From contig JAUWOP010000010.1 in NCBI GenBank assembly GCA_030612045.1, positions 1 through 33,360 of the forward strand: a DNA stretch of 33,360 bases, read 5' to 3'. The translations under genes and the position numbers were made by a program. The notes beneath the pieces were generated by a model. That model saw nothing but the letters and a program-made list of their open reading frames with translations, was not told the DNA's origin and made no database searches. Source of the DNA: Chloroflexota bacterium. Its GTDB lineage: Bacteria; Chloroflexota; Dehalococcoidia; UBA2247; JAUWOP01. Below, one piece after another: positions 1 through 7,859 of this stretch; positions within the stretch are counted from its first letter, which is position 1, and every line of letters begins with the position of its first letter.

Positions 1-184
1 TCTTGATAACCCTGTCGTATCCCAACTCGTGAAATAACCTCCCGTACACATCGTGGATGCCGCTCACCACCCTTTGCTCTTCCTCTAAATTCTTGATGTT
101 AACCTTGTAATCCTCTTCTGTTATCTCCTGGTGTTCAGCTTCAAGGTTCTTCCAGGCTAATTCTTCAGGAGAGATGAGGAACAT
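1..184 (-). pseudogene. Partial ORF, possibly a remnant of an IS1634-like transposase
   Basis: The minus strand is open from an ATG at 182-184 to the window edge (61 codons, no stop), and open without a start codon back to a stop at 233-235. The translation contains EEQRVVSGIHDVYGRLFHEL, which resembles the segment before the catalytic core of IS1634-type transposases, where a phrase such as GIHxVYGxLxxEL is common; this is recalled, not searched. The usual N-terminal part of such a transposase is missing upstream, so I suspect a truncated copy. It could equally be an unrelated gene that continues beyond the window. Heptamer repeats lie just upstream at 208-228. Confidence 0.35.
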
Positions 185-207
185 CCAAACATGATAACCA
201 GGTAGAT

Positions 208-228
208 AGGCTGAAGGCTGAAGACTGT
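208..228. repeat. Short heptamer tandem repeat
   Basis: Two exact copies of AGGCTGA (208-221) are followed by the related AGACTGT (222-228). This is one of several heptamer runs in the window (see 2177-2211 and 27561-27581). It lies in the 153-bp gap between the partial ORF and the alaS stop, where I see no other feature. Confidence 0.5.
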
Positions 229-337
229 TAGATTACTACATTGAGGTTTTAGCGATTTCCATACCTGAAGCTTACCCCAAATCTCCTCTTTTGTAGGAAG
301 TTGGGAGAGAAGGTAATTTCAGGGAAAGGGGTGTCGC

Positions 338-3067
338 TCAGTCTGACATTTTGCTGAGAAGGTTTTTTACTATGGCAATGGACTCACTAAGTTTGTTCTT
401 ATCCTTACCACTACCCTGCCCCAATTCAGCCTTACCTCCCCCCCCACCTCCACTCCGCTTTGCTATTTGCCTTACTACCGTACCAGCATGAAGTCCTTTG
501 GCCGTGAGGTCAGGTGTGACCATTACCATGAAGTAGGGTTTATCATCATAGATGGTGCCCAGAGCGATGACGCCGCTGGCTAGTTTTTCCTTCAGGTAGT
601 CTCCCATCACTCTGAGGGTATCAGGATTGGTTGAGGGCACGCTCACTGCTATAAGTCTTATTCCATTGATAGTTTCTGCATGAGATAATAAGCTTTCTGC
701 TCTTCTCCTTGCCAATTCCTGCTCCAGGGTAGCAACCTGTTTGTTTTCTTTATCCAGCTCGCTGGTAAGTGCAGCTACTTTTGCCTGGACTTCCAGAGGA
801 ATAACCTTTAAGATATGAGCGCTTGCTTCTAAGGTGGAGAGATGCTGTTCCAGAAAGATCTCAGCGCCGTAGCCGGTTACTGCTTCAATGCGTCGTGCTC
901 CTGAGCCGATGCTGCTTTCGCTGGTTATATGGAAAAAACCTATCTCTCCGGTTGATGCCACATGGGTACCGCCACACAATTCAAGGCTATAAGGTGGGTT
1001 GCCTATTTCTACCAGGCGGACCATTTTACCGTATTTCTCTCCAAAGAGAGCGATAGCACCCCTCAAGATAGCCTCATTGTAAGGAACAGCCTCACTCCGC
1101 ACCGGGAGATTTTCTCGTATCCTCTCATTGACCAGATGCTGTATCTGCATCAGTTGTTCTCTTGGGATAGCTGTGAGACGAGTGAAATCAAACCTTAGTC
1201 GCTCCGGGGTAACCAGAGAGCCTGCCTGGTGCACATCTTCTCCTAATACTGCTCGTAGTGCCGATTGAAGAAGGTGAGTAGCGGTATGATTACGGGCGAT
1301 GTCGTGATGGTTGTTCTCATCCACTATAGCCTCTATGACATCACCTTGTGAAATAGCCCCATCAGTCACCTTGCCTTGATGGACAATGAGTTCGGGTAGT
1401 GGCCTGATGGTATTCTTAATAATGACCCTTCCCTGTGGTCCACAAATTTCCCCTTTGTCACCCACCTGACCACCCATCTCACCATAGAAAGGTGTTTCCT
1501 GTATTATTATCTCCACTGTTTCTCCCTGGGATACAGTATCTGCTGCCTTGCCATCTCTCAGCAGTCCCACTACTGTAGAGCACTGCTTCAGAGTATCGTA
1601 TCCGACAAATTCAGTGGTGGATACCCCCAGTTGTTGGTAAACTTTAATCTCAGATTTAGCTCCTGTATTAAAGCGATGGCTTGCTCTGGCTCGCTCCCTC
1701 TGATGCTCCATCTCAACTTCAAACTCTTCACAGTCAACAGAGATGTTGTGCTCTGAAGCTATCTCTGAGGTTAACTCCAGGGGGAAGCCGTAGGTATCAT
1801 AGAGCATGAAGGCTTCCTTACCTGACAACCTCTTTCCGTCACCTACTTTCTCTATTAATCTGTCCAGCAGGTTGATTCCTGTATCCAGGGTTTGCTCAAA
1901 CCTCTCCTCTTCTGCTTCTATCATCTGGAGAATATCTTGTTTACGGCGTAGCTCAGGGTAGATATCTCCCATGTGCTCAATTACCGTGTGAGCTATCTGG
2001 GGAAGAAAGGGAATCTCCATGCCCAGTCTTCTGCCAAAGAGGGCAGCACGCCGCAACATACGCCGCAACACATAGCCTCTACCTTCATTGCCCGGTATTA
2101 CTCCGTCAGCAATCAGGAAAGTGATAGCTCGACTGTGTTCAGCTATGACCCTGATAGCACGCTCTGAGGCTTCATCAGTCCTAAGTCCTAAGTCCTGAGT
2201 CCTGAGTCCCTCTCCACCCCTCGTGACTCTTGGCTCCTGACTCCCTGACTTTTTTACTCCCCTGCCGGGCACACATGCCTTGTCTACCAGAGTAGCCACC
2301 CTGGCTGTGATGGGGGTAAACAGGTCACACTCGTAAACTGAGGTCTTACCCTGCACTACGGCAACTGTGCGTTCCAGCCCCATGCCAGTATCGATATTAG
2401 GCCTGGGGAGAGGAGTGCGGTGACCATCTTTGTCCTGATTATATTGTGTAAAGACCAGGTTCCATATTTCTACAAACCGACCGCATTCACAGTTGGGACC
2501 ACACTCAGGTCTCCCACAGCCGAACTCTTCGCCAAAGTCATAGTGTAGTTCACTGCATGGACCACAGGGGCCAGAGTCACCTGCGGGTCCCCAGAAGTTA
2601 TCCTTCTCTCCATAGCGCTTGATTCTTGCTAGAGGTACTCCCACCCCTTGCCAGAGCTGAAAGGCTTCCTCATCATCCAGGAAGATTGTTGCCCACAATC
2701 GCTCAGGAGGCAACTTAAGCCTCTGGGTGGTAAATTCCCATGCCCACTCGATAGCTTCCTTTTTGAAATAGTCACCTACGCTGAAGTTGCCCAGCATCTC
2801 AAAGAAGGTGAGGTGCTGGGTGTCCCCTACGGAATCAATATCAGTGGTGCGGAAGCACTTCTGACAGGAGGTGAGGCGAGGACTGGGAGGGACTGCCAGT
2901 CCCATAAAGTAGGGCTTGATTTGCACCATACCTGCTGTGGTAAGGAGGAGGGTGGGGTCATTCTCTGGTATCAGGGAAGAACTAGGGATAACCTTATGTC
3001 CCTTCTCCTCAAAAAAACGAAGGAACATTGCTCTAATTTCATTGCTGCTCAGGGGAACTTCTTTCAT
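338..3067 (-). CDS. alaS: Alanine--tRNA ligase
   Basis: Class II synthetase that charges tRNA-Ala in the cytoplasm. The protein has 909 residues, slightly longer than the usual 870-880. The N-terminal aminoacylation domain is clear (SSNEIRAMFLRFFEEKGH at the start, GNEGRGYVLRRMLRRA in the middle). The editing domain carries the zinc-binding NHTATH near residue 590 and CGGTH near residue 698, and a glycine-rich DHHA1 tail follows (SGGGGGGKAELGQG). The ATG at 3065-3067 is the natural start. A loop between the VYECDLF motif and RAIRVIAEHSRA, about residues 263-302, is enlarged by sequence encoded by heptamer repeats (see 2177-2211), which explains the extra length. It lies 59 bp downstream of the MscS gene on the same strand and may share its transcript. 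Confidence 0.98.
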   Translation of the reverse strand: MKEVPLSSNEIRAMFLRFFEEKGHKVIPSSSLIPENDPTLLLTTAGMVQIKPYFMGLAVPPSPRLTSCQKCFRTTDIDSVGDTQHLTFFEMLGNFSVGDYFKKEAIEWAWEFTTQRLKLPPERLWATIFLDDEEAFQLWQGVGVPLARIKRYGEKDNFWGPAGDSGPCGPCSELHYDFGEEFGCGRPECGPNCECGRFVEIWNLVFTQYNQDKDGHRTPLPRPNIDTGMGLERTVAVVQGKTSVYECDLFTPITARVATLVDKACVPGRGVKKSGSQEPRVTRGGEGLRTQDLGLRTDEASERAIRVIAEHSRAITFLIADGVIPGNEGRGYVLRRMLRRAALFGRRLGMEIPFLPQIAHTVIEHMGDIYPELRRKQDILQMIEAEEERFEQTLDTGINLLDRLIEKVGDGKRLSGKEAFMLYDTYGFPLELTSEIASEHNISVDCEEFEVEMEHQRERARASHRFNTGAKSEIKVYQQLGVSTTEFVGYDTLKQCSTVVGLLRDGKAADTVSQGETVEIIIQETPFYGEMGGQVGDKGEICGPQGRVIIKNTIRPLPELIVHQGKVTDGAISQGDVIEAIVDENNHHDIARNHTATHLLQSALRAVLGEDVHQAGSLVTPERLRFDFTRLTAIPREQLMQIQHLVNERIRENLPVRSEAVPYNEAILRGAIALFGEKYGKMVRLVEIGNPPYSLELCGGTHVASTGEIGFFHITSESSIGSGARRIEAVTGYGAEIFLEQHLSTLEASAHILKVIPLEVQAKVAALTSELDKENKQVATLEQELARRRAESLLSHAETINGIRLIAVSVPSTNPDTLRVMGDYLKEKLASGVIALGTIYDDKPYFMVMVTPDLTAKGLHAGTVVRQIAKRSGGGGGGKAELGQGSGKDKNKLSESIAIVKNLLSKMSD
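2177..2211 (-). repeat. In-frame heptamer repeat inside alaS
   Basis: Five consecutive heptamers on the plus strand read AGTCCTA, AGTCCTA, AGTCCTG, AGTCCTG, AGTCCCT. Degenerate relatives (GACTCTT, GGCTCCT, GACTCCC) continue to about 2250. On the minus strand they are translated as part of alaS (GLRTQDLGLRTD, residues about 286-298). The reading frame is kept although the unit is 7 bp, because five units plus flanking bases restore the phase. The repeat resembles the STRR heptamers known from cyanobacteria. Confidence 0.85.
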
Positions 3068-3126
3068 TACTTATCTTCGGGCAGAGACAAGAGGGGGAAG
3101 GGAGGGGTCTCTGTCTCTATCTATAT

Positions 3127-4083
3127 CTATTGCCCCTCTCCGCCACTATCACCTATGACCTCTATGTGAGGTTGTTCAGCTACCTCTGGAGTAGTTACCA
3201 CCCTCACTTTAGGAGGCTCCATCTCTACTGGTTGTCCCGATGGTGTATTACCATAGTAAAGCTTGATATGGGGCCAGGGGATTTCTATTCCTTCTGCGTC
3301 GAATGTTTTCTTGAGCCTTTTTCTAAGCTCTCCCATTACCTCCCATTGACGCATCGCATGAGTATCCCCCAGGATGCGAATGTTTATACCTGAATCCCCG
3401 AATTCATCTATGCGAAGAGCTTGAGGGGGTGTTATGATGAGAGGCTTCCAGTAGGATTCCTTAGACATCTCGTTACCTACCCGGTTTATCACCTGGAATA
3501 CATAGTCCATGTCTTCGCCATATCCTACGGAGATGGACATATTCACTCGGGACCAATCCTTGGTGAAGTTGGTAGCTATCCTGACCTCACTGTTGGGAAC
3601 GCTGTGCACTGAGCCGTCAAAGGCTCGGAGCACTGTTCTCCTGAGGTTTATCTCCTCTACCAGACCCTCCACACCACCAATTTTTACCCAGTCCCCAATG
3701 GTAAACTGATTTTCTATCAGGATAAAGAAGCCTGCCAGTAAGTCCTTAATCAGGCTCTGAGTTCCCAGGGCTACAGCGATACCTATAACGCCCAGTCCAG
3801 CCAGAGCAGCTCCCATGTTTACCCCCACCTCGGAGAGGATGGTGAATACTCCGATAATGGTGATTACTCCCAAACTGATGCCAGTCAGTGCCCGTGAGAG
3901 GGTTTCTACCCGCTCTTGTATTTCACTCTCTGCCACACCCTTCATTCTTACTGGTACTGTCCTGCTTAATAGTCGAGGGATGGTATGGCGTAGAATGAAA
4001 TAGACCACAGCACATATACCAGCAACCAGCAGAATCTTCCAGCCATGTTGCAACAGCCAGTCCAGTGGCACTTCCCAGCTCAT
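3127..4083 (-). CDS. mscS: Small-conductance mechanosensitive channel, MscS family
   Basis: Membrane channel that opens under tension and releases solutes on osmotic downshock. A short N-terminal part with a membrane helix (WKILLVAGICAVVYFIL) is followed by further helices, including the pore helix rich in Gly and Ala (GAALAGLGVIGIAVALGTQSL), then the beta domain (FTIGDWVKIGGVEGLVEEI) and the C-terminal vestibule with PNSEV. Length is about 318 residues, normal for a short MscS. I place the start at the ATG at 4081-4083 because AAGGGAGAA precedes it at good spacing; an upstream in-frame start at 4143 would add about 20 residues without a matching ribosome binding site. The last 30 residues are Pro/Val/Glu-rich and probably a cytoplasmic tail. 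It is followed 59 bp later by alaS. Confidence 0.95.
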   Translation of the reverse strand: MSWEVPLDWLLQHGWKILLVAGICAVVYFILRHTIPRLLSRTVPVRMKGVAESEIQERVETLSRALTGISLGVITIIGVFTILSEVGVNMGAALAGLGVIGIAVALGTQSLIKDLLAGFFILIENQFTIGDWVKIGGVEGLVEEINLRRTVLRAFDGSVHSVPNSEVRIATNFTKDWSRVNMSISVGYGEDMDYVFQVINRVGNEMSKESYWKPLIITPPQALRIDEFGDSGINIRILGDTHAMRQWEVMGELRKRLKKTFDAEGIEIPWPHIKLYYGNTPSGQPVEMEPPKVRVVTTPEVAEQPHIEVIGDSGGEGQ

Positions 4084-4220
4084 CTCTAACTTCTCCCTTT
4101 GAAAGTATATTAGAAAAGCCAGGGTAGGGCAAGCACTTGACATCTAGCCCATTTCTACCCTATTATTCACTCGTGTGCCTAGCCAGGCATAAATAATACC
4201 TAAAAAGGGAGGACATAATA

Positions 4221-4370
4221 ATGCCACAGATACAGGCTTACTGCATGAAGTGCAGAAAGAAAGTAGACATTAAGAGCCCAAAGGAAATTACTCTAAAAAA
4301 TAAGCGGCCTGCCACAACCGGTACATGCCCTGTATGCGGAACAAAGGTATTCAGAATCGGGAAGTCCTAG
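4221..4370 (+). CDS. Small zinc-ribbon protein, DUF5679 type
   Basis: A 49-residue protein. Two CxxC pairs (C8/C11 in YCMKCRKK and C36/C39 in CPVCG) should bind one zinc ion. The phrase KSPKEITLKNKRPATTGTCP and the end VFRIGKS match my memory of the DUF5679 family, common in Chloroflexota and of unknown function. A strong ribosome binding site (AGGGAGGA, 4207-4214) lies 6 bp before the ATG. It is a single gene between the divergent mscS and the MITE at 4443. Confidence 0.85.
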   Translation: MPQIQAYCMKCRKKVDIKSPKEITLKNKRPATTGTCPVCGTKVFRIGKS

Positions 4371-4442
4371 ACTACCGCTTGCAGTCAGCAGATAAAGTTC
4401 AATATTAAATACCTCATCAGGTTGAGTCAGGTATAGTAAAGA

Positions 4443-4653
4443 GTAATCGTTCACCTACTCTTTATATGTCACCCTGAGTCCATTCGGCTTCGCTCAGGGT
4501 AAACTCCGTGAAGGGTCTCCGAGATTCTTCGGTTGCGGAGTTTACCCTGAGCCGCATGTTGAGATTCCGAGCGAAGCGAGGAATGACATGGCGAAGGGCT
4601 CCTCAGGCACCGTCCTGAACAGAGTGAAGGAATGACATTGGGTGAACGGTTAC
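4443..4653. mobile_element. MITE-like element, 211 bp, IS66-like ends, 8-bp target duplication
   Basis: The left end 4443-4455 (GTAATCGTTCACC) and right end 4641-4653 (GGTGAACGGTTAC) are inverted repeats with 12 of 13 matches. The octamer AGTAAAGA is present directly outside both ends (4435-4442 and 4654-4661), an exact 8-bp direct repeat as left by transposition. There is no coding capacity inside; the interior is palindromic (4471-4500 and 4492-4552). Ends beginning GTAA and an 8-bp duplication are typical of the IS66 family, so a related IS probably moved it in trans. Related ends occur near 22010-22022 and 22469-22481. It fills most of the 315-bp gap between the DUF5679 gene and the next gene. 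Confidence 0.85.
4492..4552. repeat. Perfect 17-bp inverted repeat inside the MITE
   Basis: GCTCAGGGTAAACTCCG (4492-4508) is the exact reverse complement of 4536-4552, with a 27-bp loop. A second, overlapping hairpin pairs ACCCTGAG (4471-4478) with CTCAGGGT (4493-4500). A transcript could form alternative structures. Confidence 0.9.
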
Positions 4654-4685
4654 AGTAAAGAATACAGACTAGAGGAGAAGAATAG

Positions 4686-4949
4686 ATGAACATGCTTGGT
4701 TCAGCTAAGGTTGAATTCTATGCTGGGATTATTACTGTACTTCTGGTTGCTTTCCTTATACCGTTGGGAATTACCGTCAATGAGGGTGGTTCTTGGTACC
4801 CGTTTCTGGGTTACCTTTACATCCCCATTGGGCTAATCTTGATTGTGCATGCCTTGTATCGGGGTATCTTTGGTGACATCTTCGCTAACCTGAGCAAGAT
4901 ATGCCAGGAAAACATCCAGAGGGAAATGGAGGCAGGAGAAGAGAAATAG
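4686..4949 (+). CDS. Small membrane protein of unknown function, next to the HdrD-like gene
   Basis: An 87-residue protein with two hydrophobic stretches (about residues 12-30, FYAGIITVLLVAFLIPLGI, and 38-62, FLGYLYIPIGLILIVHALYRGIF) and a charged, partly helical C-terminus. No family recognised. The ATG at 4686 is preceded by GAGGAGAAG (4672-4680). It lies 107 bp upstream of the large membrane Fe-S oxidoreductase on the same strand, so it may be an accessory or anchor subunit, but a promoter candidate lies between them. Its own promoter region is largely occupied by the MITE. Confidence 0.7.
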   Translation: MNMLGSAKVEFYAGIITVLLVAFLIPLGITVNEGGSWYPFLGYLYIPIGLILIVHALYRGIFGDIFANLSKICQENIQREMEAGEEK

Positions 4950-5000
4950 GCGGAATAGAAGGTGGAGATGCTTGAGACGAGCGGTAAGTTTCAGGTAAGG

Positions 5001-5030
5001 TTGTTCTACACCCTGGGATTATGCTAATAT
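5001..5030 (+). promoter_or_regulatory. Possible sigma70-type promoter of the HdrD-like gene
   Basis: TTGTTC (5001-5006) and TAATAT (5025-5030) are separated by 18 bp, 26 bp before the ATG at 5057. The -10 box is good and the -35 partial. A ribosome binding site GAGGGGGG (5044-5051) follows. Confidence 0.4.
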
Positions 5031-5056
5031 AAACCAACTTTCTGAGGGGGGCGAAT

Positions 5057-7183
5057 ATGTTCCGAGAAATAGGCTGGGAAATCACTGGCTGGTGGGGGCT
5101 CTATATTCTGGCAATCATTGCCATAGGCTTTATGGCTCATGCTTTCTACCAACGCTATCGCCTATGGCAGCTAGGGAAGCCTGATGACAGGCTTGGCAAC
5201 CTGTGGGATAGAATAAAGTGGTTTATTACCGGTGGTATAGTAGATGCTATCCTGCATCGGCGTCTCCTTCGTATAGGGGGTGGCTCGGGAGCTAGTCGCC
5301 TGCGCCCTAAGGAAGCCTTCCCCGGACTCATACACATCCTTATTCTAGGTGGCGCTCTCCTCCTTCTTATCGGTGCTGGAATGGACTTCATCGCTCACTA
5401 CTGGGTCTTCTTTATGCATGGAGGGGTCTATCAGGGCTTCTGTCTCGTTGATGACCTCGGTGGAGTGCTTATCATTATCGGGGTAATTCTGGCATTCATC
5501 CGCAGATATGCTATGAAACCTGCCAGGCTGGACACCGGTCCAGAGGATGCGGTGAGCCTCGGTCTCATACTGGGTATCGTTATCACCGGCTTTATACTCA
5601 CCGGTCTTCGTATAGCTACTATGAGCCACTTGTCTGTTGATGAACTAGAAGCAGAATTTGGGGGATGGACACCCGGATATGAGGCTTGGTGGAGCTTCCT
5701 GGGATATACTTTCTATAACCTCTTCAAGGGGATTCCTGAGTCAACAGTAACTATGTTGTATCAGGGCTTCTGGTGGTTCCATGTGGTGGTGGTTTCAGGA
5801 ACAGTAATATATCTTTCGCTCTCTTTCAATAAACTAAGTCATATTCTGGTAGCTCCCATAAATGCCTTCTTCAGGTCATTCCGACCTCGAGGCGCTTTAG
5901 TTCCCATGGATATAGAAGGAGCTATGGAGAGGGAGGAAACCCTGGGGGTAAATAAGATAGAGGGCTTCACCTGGAAACAGCTTTTAGACCTCGATGCATG
6001 TACCCGCTGTGGACGATGTGAGGATAACTGTCCCGCCCACCTCAGCGGGAAAAATCTCTCACCCAAGAATGTAATCCAGAACCTCAAAACCCACCTTGCT
6101 GAGAGGGGTAGTGCCCTGCTGGCAAAGGGAGGTGTAGCTGTAGCAGAAGGGGGAGCAGACCCTGAGGAAGAGATTCCATCAATTATTGGCACTATAATTT
6201 CAGAGGAAGATATATGGAGCTGCACTACCTGTCGTGCCTGTCAGGAGGCATGTCCTGTATATGTAGAGCATATTGATAAGATGATTGATATGCGGCGAAA
6301 CCTGGTCCTGGAGGAAAGCCGCATGCCTGAGACCGCTGAAGGTCTCTTGAGGTGTATTGAGGAGAGAGGGCATTCTTGCCGAGGTACTATGCACACCCGT
6401 ACTGAGTGGACTGAGGGGCTAGATATTAAGATAGTGGGAGAGGATAAGGATATCAATATACTCTACTGGACAGGCTGTGCTGCTGCTCTGGAAGATAGGA
6501 ATATGAAGGTAGCTATCGCCTTAGCCAAGATATTGAATGCTGCTGGCGTTAACTACGGCATTCTGGGAACTGAAGAGTCTTGTTGTGGTGATCCTGCCCG
6601 CCGTCTAGGTAATGAATACCTCTTCCAAATGCAAGCTCAGAAGAATATTGAGATACTCAAGTCCTATGGGATAAAGAAGATTGTAACTGCTTGTCCCCAC
6701 TGCTTTAATACCCTTAAGAATGAGTATCCACAATTCGGAGGTAATTTCGAGGTTATCCATCATACCGAGTTTATTGCCCAACTGCTAAAAGAGGGTAGGC
6801 TAAGGCTGGATATTGCTACAGATGGTAGCAGGTTAGTCACCTATCATGACTCATGTTACTTGGGGAGATACAACCAAATCTACCGTGAACCCCGACAGAT
6901 ATTGAGTAGCATGCCCCAGAACAAGCTGGTAGAAATGGCTCGCTCTTGGGACCGCGGTTTCTGCTGTGGTGGTGGTGGAGGATGTTTCTGGATGGAGGAA
7001 CGTGAAGGGAGGCGGCTGAACGAAATGCGCACCGAAGATGTAATTAGTGTTAATGCCAGTATTGTTGCTACCGCCTGTCCTTACTGCCTGCAGATGTTCG
7101 AGGATGCTATTAAAGCTAAGGAGGTAGAAGAGAGTGTAAAGGCAAAGGATATTGCTGAGTTGCTCGCCGAAAGCCTCCCCTAA
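5057..7183 (+). CDS. Membrane-bound HdrD-like Fe-S oxidoreductase (candidate EtfD-type quinone reductase)
   Basis: A 708-residue fusion. An N-terminal NarI-like membrane part has about five helices (residues 14-31, 88-115, 133-149, 165-185, 240-258) with His residues that could bind heme b (93, 114, 242). Two [4Fe-4S] motifs follow (C315/318/321/325 and C389/392/395/399), then two CCG domains (C474, C509-C510, C546/C549; C600, C636-C637, C674/C677) that in HdrB/HdrD hold the non-cubane cluster. This architecture is known from membrane oxidoreductases placed between electron-transferring flavoprotein and menaquinone (EtfD/EMO) and related DUF224 proteins. I infer such a role, but no etfAB is in the window. 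GAGGGGGG sits 5-6 bp before the ATG. All cluster cysteines look intact. Confidence 0.9.
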   Translation: MFREIGWEITGWWGLYILAIIAIGFMAHAFYQRYRLWQLGKPDDRLGNLWDRIKWFITGGIVDAILHRRLLRIGGGSGASRLRPKEAFPGLIHILILGGALLLLIGAGMDFIAHYWVFFMHGGVYQGFCLVDDLGGVLIIIGVILAFIRRYAMKPARLDTGPEDAVSLGLILGIVITGFILTGLRIATMSHLSVDELEAEFGGWTPGYEAWWSFLGYTFYNLFKGIPESTVTMLYQGFWWFHVVVVSGTVIYLSLSFNKLSHILVAPINAFFRSFRPRGALVPMDIEGAMEREETLGVNKIEGFTWKQLLDLDACTRCGRCEDNCPAHLSGKNLSPKNVIQNLKTHLAERGSALLAKGGVAVAEGGADPEEEIPSIIGTIISEEDIWSCTTCRACQEACPVYVEHIDKMIDMRRNLVLEESRMPETAEGLLRCIEERGHSCRGTMHTRTEWTEGLDIKIVGEDKDINILYWTGCAAALEDRNMKVAIALAKILNAAGVNYGILGTEESCCGDPARRLGNEYLFQMQAQKNIEILKSYGIKKIVTACPHCFNTLKNEYPQFGGNFEVIHHTEFIAQLLKEGRLRLDIATDGSRLVTYHDSCYLGRYNQIYREPRQILSSMPQNKLVEMARSWDRGFCCGGGGGCFWMEEREGRRLNEMRTEDVISVNASIVATACPYCLQMFEDAIKAKEVEESVKAKDIAELLAESLP

Positions 7184-7340
7184 TAGATGGGTGAGTTAAA
7201 TGGCTGTGACGGCACAGCTTATATCTTGATGCCCTTTTCCAGTCCAGAGATGGGATGTTGTGTAAACTATACCAAAGTAGTATTCTACTATCGGAGTATG
7301 CCTAGAGGAACAAAAGTCAAGCAACAAGATGAGCCACACA

Positions 7341-7361
7341 ATTAAATAACAAATAATGAAT
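7341..7361. repeat. Degenerate A/T-rich heptamers upstream of the MaoC gene
   Basis: ATTAAAT, AACAAAT and AATGAAT follow each other immediately before the ribosome binding site of the MaoC-like gene. This is a weak member of the heptamer group. The rest of the 191-bp gap 7184-7374 shows nothing I can name. Confidence 0.25.
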
Positions 7362-7374
7362 AAAGGGGTGAGTT

Positions 7375-7836
7375 ATTTCAAGATATTTTGAGGATTACCA
7401 GGTAGGGGAAAGGTATATTTCACAGGGAAGAACAATCACTGAAGCAGAGATTGCTCTGGTTGCAGGTATTGGAAGATATAGCGAACCCTTCATAGTAGAT
7501 GAAGAATATGCCAAAACCACCATATTCAAGGGTCGGATAGCTCCAGGGAGATTTGCTGTTTTTATGATGGGGAGCTTATCGGGACTGAGTGGGTGGTTAG
7601 ATGGGGAGAGCCTCATTGCACTGATGGGACTCAACAACATAAAATTCAAATCCCCACTCAGGGCAGGGGATACTATCAGAGTAGAAACTGAGATTATTGA
7701 ATTGAGAGAGACCTCCAAAGCAGACAGGGGATTACTCATTAATCGAGAGGTATGCAAGAATCAGAGAGATGAAACAGTAGCAGAAGTAGAAGGCACCTAC
7801 CTGATAAAACGTAGCCTTCTCTTGGCTAAGCGTTAG
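7375..7836 (+). CDS. MaoC-like hydratase/dehydratase, apparent ATT start
   Basis: Hot-dog fold protein that probably hydrates an enoyl-CoA or related thioester. The translation from 7375 gives (I/M)SRYFEDYQVGERYISQG, the standard start of short MaoC proteins, then GRYSEPFIVDEEYA, a segment corresponding to the usual NPIHxD..A region, GRIAPGRF and the C-terminal hot-dog half FKSPLRAGDTIRVETEI. Length 153 is normal. No ATG, GTG or TTG exists in this frame between the stop at 7369-7371 and residue 64 (ATG at 7564), which would remove half the fold. ATT at 7375 lies 6 bp after AAGGGG (7363-7368), so I propose ATT initiation; a sequencing error in ATG is the alternative. The usual catalytic Asp/His of MaoC (D and H in NPxHxD) is replaced here (SEPFIVD keeps only the Asp), so activity is uncertain. 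Confidence 0.8.
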   Translation: MSRYFEDYQVGERYISQGRTITEAEIALVAGIGRYSEPFIVDEEYAKTTIFKGRIAPGRFAVFMMGSLSGLSGWLDGESLIALMGLNNIKFKSPLRAGDTIRVETEIIELRETSKADRGLLINREVCKNQRDETVAEVEGTYLIKRSLLLAKR

Positions 7837-7859
7837 CCTGCCGAGAGACGAATGGAGAA

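Noticed and set aside
2177-2211. Possible CRISPR-like repeat array
   Set aside because: Units are 7 bp without spacers; a tandem repeat, not CRISPR.
2648-3169. 173-codon plus-strand ORF
   Set aside because: It lies opposite alaS and has no family-like sequence; alaS is unmistakable in the other strand.
5839-6225. 128-codon minus-strand ORF
   Set aside because: Shadow of the HdrD-like gene, whose Fe-S motifs lie here in the forward frame.
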